Shown here in pieces: positions 6,186 through 8,703 of a DNA stretch of 8,703 bases. How positions within the stretch are numbered: the first letter of the stretch is position 1; each line of letters begins with the position of its first letter. A model generated the notes under the pieces. The model saw nothing but the letters and a program-made list of their open reading frames with translations. It made no database searches and had not been told where the DNA came from. A program made the position numbers and the translations under genes. The stretch is from Bacillota bacterium (GTDB lineage Bacteria; Bacillota; Clostridia; Lachnospirales; Cellulosilyticaceae), in assembly GCA_023415525.1 (NCBI GenBank), contig JAEZKI010000382.1, positions 1 through 8,703 of the forward strand. The letters run 5' to 3'.

Positions 6186-7076
6186 TTACTGTGTGATATC
6201 ACTTGCAAACCATTTTTCAGAGATTTTAGCAAGTGTACCATCTGCTTTTAATTCATCATAGGCTTTGTTAAAGGCATCTACCATTTTTTGATCACCCTTA
6301 CGCATACCTACGCCATATTCTTCATCGCCAAAATCTTCATCCAATACCTTGTATTTATCAGCACCCTTTAAAGAAAGGTAATAACGAAGAAGAATTTCAT
6401 CAGCTACAACAGCATCGATACGTCCAGCCTCAAGATCCATAAGAGCTTGATTGTTATCTTCATAGGTATAGGCTTCTCCACTTTCAAAACTTGCATAAAC
6501 AGCAGCATCTGCTTCCATAGCATCAATAGCACTGGATTCATTTTGTGCCCCTACTTTTTTACCTGCTAAATCAGCTTTAGTAGCAATAGGAGAGTCTGCT
6601 AGAGTTACAATAGCTTGAGTGTTCTTAAGATAAGGTTTTGAAAAACTTACTTTTTCTCTTCTCTCTGGAGTAATGGTGTAACCATTCCAGATAAAGTCAA
6701 TGTTACCAGCTCCTAGCTCAGTTTCTTTCATAGACCAGTCAATAGGTTGGAAAGTGATTTCTTTACCAAGTTTTTCTCCAACAGCTTTGGCTACCTCAAC
6801 ATCAAAGCCTGTAAGTTCTCCATTGGTATCCCTAAAGCCCATAGGAGCAAAGGTGTCATCTAGACCAACGATTAAGGTACTTTTATCTAATGTACTTGCC
6901 TCACTTGGAGCCTCAGCTGGAGTTTCAACAGGAGTTTCAGTAGCAGGAGCCTCAGTAGTAGGAGCTTCTGTAGGAGCATTAGTAGGTGTTTTGCTACCAC
7001 AGCCCACCATACTGAGTGCAAAAAATCCACTTAAACAGAGAGTAGTAAAGCATTTTAAAAACTGAAATTTTTTCAT
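6186..7076 (-). CDS. Polar amino acid ABC transporter, substrate-binding lipoprotein
   Basis: Ligand-binding subunit of 296 residues, lipid-anchored outside the membrane. The signal peptide (1-25) ends in SMVGC with lipidated C26. A Pro/Thr/Glu/Ala-rich tether (about 31-61) follows, then a bacterial SBP_bac_3 domain (about 66-292). Family landmarks are FAPMGF (76-81), GELTGFDVEVAKAVGEKLG (86-104), NGYTITPERREKVSFSKPY (131-149, where R139 is the expected carboxylate-binding arginine), GAQNESSA (176-183) and DAVVADE (221-227). The C-terminal YDELKADGTLAKISEKWF is also typical. The ligand is an amino acid; glutamine, cystine or a basic amino acid cannot be told apart by eye. The ATG has AAAGGAGA 7 bases upstream. 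It is the first gene of the operon, with a promoter at 7158-7130. Confidence 0.93.
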   Translation of the reverse strand: MKKFQFLKCFTTLCLSGFFALSMVGCGSKTPTNAPTEAPTTEAPATETPVETPAEAPSEASTLDKSTLIVGLDDTFAPMGFRDTNGELTGFDVEVAKAVGEKLGKEITFQPIDWSMKETELGAGNIDFIWNGYTITPERREKVSFSKPYLKNTQAIVTLADSPIATKADLAGKKVGAQNESSAIDAMEADAAVYASFESGEAYTYEDNNQALMDLEAGRIDAVVADEILLRYYLSLKGADKYKVLDEDFGDEEYGVGMRKGDQKMVDAFNKAYDELKADGTLAKISEKWFASDITQ

Positions 7077-7129
7077 AATAAAGTCTCCTTTAATATATTA
7101 TTTTACATAAATATAAATTTTACATTATT

Positions 7130-7158
7130 AGTTTAGTATGATAAAGCGATAAAGTCAA
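7130..7158 (-). promoter_or_regulatory. Promoter of the amino acid importer operon
   Basis: On the minus strand TTGACT (7158-7153) and TAAACT (7135-7130) are 17 bases apart. Transcription would start near 7123, leaving a leader of about 46 bases, too short for a SAM aptamer or T-box. The spacer holds a directly repeated gataaag (plus-strand 7140-7146 and 7148-7154), a possible site for a regulator. Confidence 0.65.
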
Positions 7159-7223
7159 TAACCTTTTTGAAACTCGCTATAAAAATACAAACAATCCATT
7201 TTAATTCTTATTTAAATAGGGTA

Positions 7224-7232
7224 TGCTATAAT
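7224..7232 (+). promoter_or_regulatory. Extended -10 promoter of cca
   Basis: TGCTATAAT combines a perfect -10 box (7227-7232) with the TGn extension (7224-7226). No good -35 box lies 17 bases upstream, which extended -10 promoters tolerate. Transcription would start near 7239 with a leader of about 46 bases before the ATG. A second, weaker pair (TTGAAA at 7167-7172 and AACAAT at 7190-7195, 17-base gap) lies further upstream. Confidence 0.6.
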
Positions 7233-7284
7233 AAATAATGATTAAAAGCTGATGAGACCTGGATAAGATAGAAAGAGGATAAAA

Positions 7285-8667
7285 ATGAACGAAAAATACA
7301 ATGCCCTTATTCCTGCAGATGCAGTGACCATTATAAATACCATAGAAGCTGCGGGCTTTGAGGCCTATATTGTAGGTGGTTGCGTAAGAGACTTGCTTAT
7401 GCAGAGAGAACCTAATGATTGGGACATTACTACTTCTGCCAGACCTGAGCAGATTAAGGAAATTTTCAGTCGCACCTATGACACAGGGATTAAACATGGG
7501 ACAGTGACAGTTATTTTAAATAAAGAACATTACGAGGTGACCACTTATCGTATAGAAGGGGAATATAAGGACTTTAGAAGGCCGGAGCATGTTAACTTTG
7601 TAGAAGATATTCATTTGGATTTATCGCGTAGAGATTTCACTATGAATGCCATTGCCTATCATCCAGAGAGAGGCTTTGTAGACCCCTATGAAGGGATTAA
7701 GGACATTAAGGAAGGGTGTATTCGCTCTGTAAGAAATGCAACGGAACGTTTTGAAGAGGATGCTCTTCGTATTTTAAGAGGGGTACGATTTGCTGCCCAG
7801 TTAGGTTTTAAGATAGAGGAGCAGACAATAGAGGGAATTAAGGCTTGTAAGGAGCTTTTGGTTCACATAAGCAAGGAAAGAATTCGAGATGAATTTCTAA
7901 AAATTTGTTTGTCACCGCGTCCTAAATTTATTACAGAACTCTATGGATTGGATTTATTACGTTTTATTTGCCCAGACTTTATTAAAGCCTATGGAATGGA
8001 GCAAAGACATCCACATCATATTTATAACGTAGCGGAGCATACTCTTGTGGCCATGGAAAACATAGCACCAGAGGTGGTATTGAGACTAACCATGTTTTTA
8101 CATGATATCGGGAAGGTATATACCCATACTGTAGATAAAAAGGGGATAGACCACTTCTATGGTCATGATGAAAAGTCCGTTGAGATTGCAAAGAGAGTCT
8201 TAAAGGAGTTACGTTTAGATAATGATACCATTAGGGATGTAGCATTGCTTATTCAATATCATGATTATCACCTTCAAGGAAAGATTACTAAGTTTAGAAT
8301 CAAAGAAGTCATGAATGTTATGGGTCCTCAGTTGTTTGATAAGCTAATGGAAGTTCAACGGGCAGATGTTAGTGCTCAAAATCCTGATAAATTGGATAGG
8401 AAGCTAGAGGTTATCGAAGAGCAAAGAAGACTAAAGGCAGAAATTCTTGAAAAGGGCGAATGCTATAATAAGAAGATGCTAGCTATAACAGGGCAAGATT
8501 TGATAGAAGCAGGCATCGCAAAAGGAGCGCTCCTAGGACAACTATTAGATCAAGTACTTCTAAAGGTCATGAAGAAGCCAGAAATGAATAACAAGGAAGA
8601 GCTTCTGCAATATAGTGTAAGGTGCTATAAGGCATTGAGTCATACAGACAATAACACTAAGCAATAG
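7285..8667 (+). CDS. cca: CCA tRNA nucleotidyltransferase with HD domain
   Basis: Cytosolic enzyme that adds or repairs the 3' CCA end of tRNAs using CTP and ATP without a nucleic acid template. The 460-residue product has the class II head: AYIVGGCVRDLL (28-38), metal-binding DWD (45-47), SRRDFTMNAIAY (114-125) and ERFEEDALRILRGVRFAAQLGF (154-175), which includes the EDxxRxxR nucleotide-selecting helix. An HD-type metal phosphohydrolase-like domain follows: HPHHIYNVAEHT (242-253), FLHDIGK (271-277), FYGHD (291-295) and RADVSAQ (359-365). The C-terminal segment DLIEAGIAKGALLGQLLDQV (405-424) is the usual tail of such enzymes in Firmicutes. The ATG follows aagagga. It diverges from the importer operon with no evident functional link. 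Whether it makes the whole CCA alone, or only part beside a second enzyme, is not decided by this window. Confidence 0.94.
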   Translation: MNEKYNALIPADAVTIINTIEAAGFEAYIVGGCVRDLLMQREPNDWDITTSARPEQIKEIFSRTYDTGIKHGTVTVILNKEHYEVTTYRIEGEYKDFRRPEHVNFVEDIHLDLSRRDFTMNAIAYHPERGFVDPYEGIKDIKEGCIRSVRNATERFEEDALRILRGVRFAAQLGFKIEEQTIEGIKACKELLVHISKERIRDEFLKICLSPRPKFITELYGLDLLRFICPDFIKAYGMEQRHPHHIYNVAEHTLVAMENIAPEVVLRLTMFLHDIGKVYTHTVDKKGIDHFYGHDEKSVEIAKRVLKELRLDNDTIRDVALLIQYHDYHLQGKITKFRIKEVMNVMGPQLFDKLMEVQRADVSAQNPDKLDRKLEVIEEQRRLKAEILEKGECYNKKMLAITGQDLIEAGIAKGALLGQLLDQVLLKVMKKPEMNNKEELLQYSVRCYKALSHTDNNTKQ

Positions 8668-8699
8668 AAGAATGCTATGTGATAGAAGAGTGCTAAGTA
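8664..8699 (+). repeat. Imperfect 18-bp tandem duplication over the end of cca
   Basis: The unit atagaagaatgctatgtg (8664-8681) is followed directly by atagaagagtgctaagta (8682-8699), matching at 15 of 18 positions. The first copy begins at the last base of the final cca sense codon and includes its TAG stop. A weaker third likeness (cactaagcaat) lies just before. It looks like a small slippage duplication; the window ends too soon to see whether it continues. Confidence 0.6.
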
Positions 8700-8703
8700 A
8701 TTG

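Noticed and set aside
6700..7065. 121-codon open frame on the plus strand, opposite the binding-protein gene
   Set aside because: Its Ser/Val/Gly/Ala-rich translation is the mirror of the biased tether and signal-peptide codons. It has no ribosome site, and the minus-strand gene has full family support.
7077..7130. A second SAM riboswitch or T-box in front of the amino acid importer
   Set aside because: The leader after the promoter is only about 46 bases and lacks any S-box or T-box block.
7201..7497. 98-codon open frame on the minus strand across the start of cca
   Set aside because: It overlaps the conserved nucleotidyltransferase head and the cca promoter, has no recognisable domain and no strong ribosome site.
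7982..8191. 69-codon minus-strand frame inside cca
   Set aside because: Lies wholly within the HD domain coding region, with a composition expected from the reverse of that sequence.

Overview
The window is AT-rich DNA with strong Shine-Dalgarno sites, TTGACA/TACAAT-type promoters and U-tailed intrinsic terminators. It carries a SAM-I riboswitch, Gram-positive-style lipoproteins and a class II CCA-adding enzyme with an HD domain. Together these point to a low-GC Firmicute, most likely a clostridial (Lachnospirales-like) chromosome. The taxonomic call is inference from style and protein flavour, not from a marker gene. I see no transposase, integrase, phage gene, CRISPR array, tRNA or rRNA gene.

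Layout. Positions 1-361 hold a consensus promoter (114-142), a SAM-I (S-box) aptamer (163-257) and its terminator (276-305). These control metY (362-1639), an O-acetylhomoserine sulfhydrylase, which is followed by a strong terminator (1677-1723). Next is a small lipoprotein of unknown function (1823-2278, GTG start). After an A-tract-rich spacer with a consensus promoter (2370-2398) comes a 752-residue membrane sensor histidine kinase (2430-4688). Its extracytoplasmic part looks like an ABC-type substrate-binding domain, and no response regulator lies beside it. The kinase converges on a minus-strand operon across a large three-tier hairpin (4718-4790).

The minus-strand operon reads substrate-binding lipoprotein (7076-6186), permease with a TTG start (6163-5501), ATPase (5488-4793). 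It is a complete importer of the polar amino acid uptake family, driven from a promoter at 7158-7130. Diverging from it is cca (7285-8667), the tRNA CCA nucleotidyltransferase, with an extended -10 promoter. An imperfect 18-bp tandem duplication lies over its stop codon at the end of the window.

How the genes may work together. metY makes homocysteine from O-acetylhomoserine and sulfide, and is shut off when SAM is plentiful. The importer brings in an amino acid whose identity cannot be read from sequence. The kinase may sense a small extracellular ligand through its binding-protein-like domain, but any link between it, the lipoprotein next door and the importer is a guess from adjacency. Most of the window is ordinary housekeeping and transport. 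The items most worth a second look are the receptor-kinase architecture with its C-terminal tail, the unassigned lipoprotein, and the unusually elaborate hairpin between the convergent genes.
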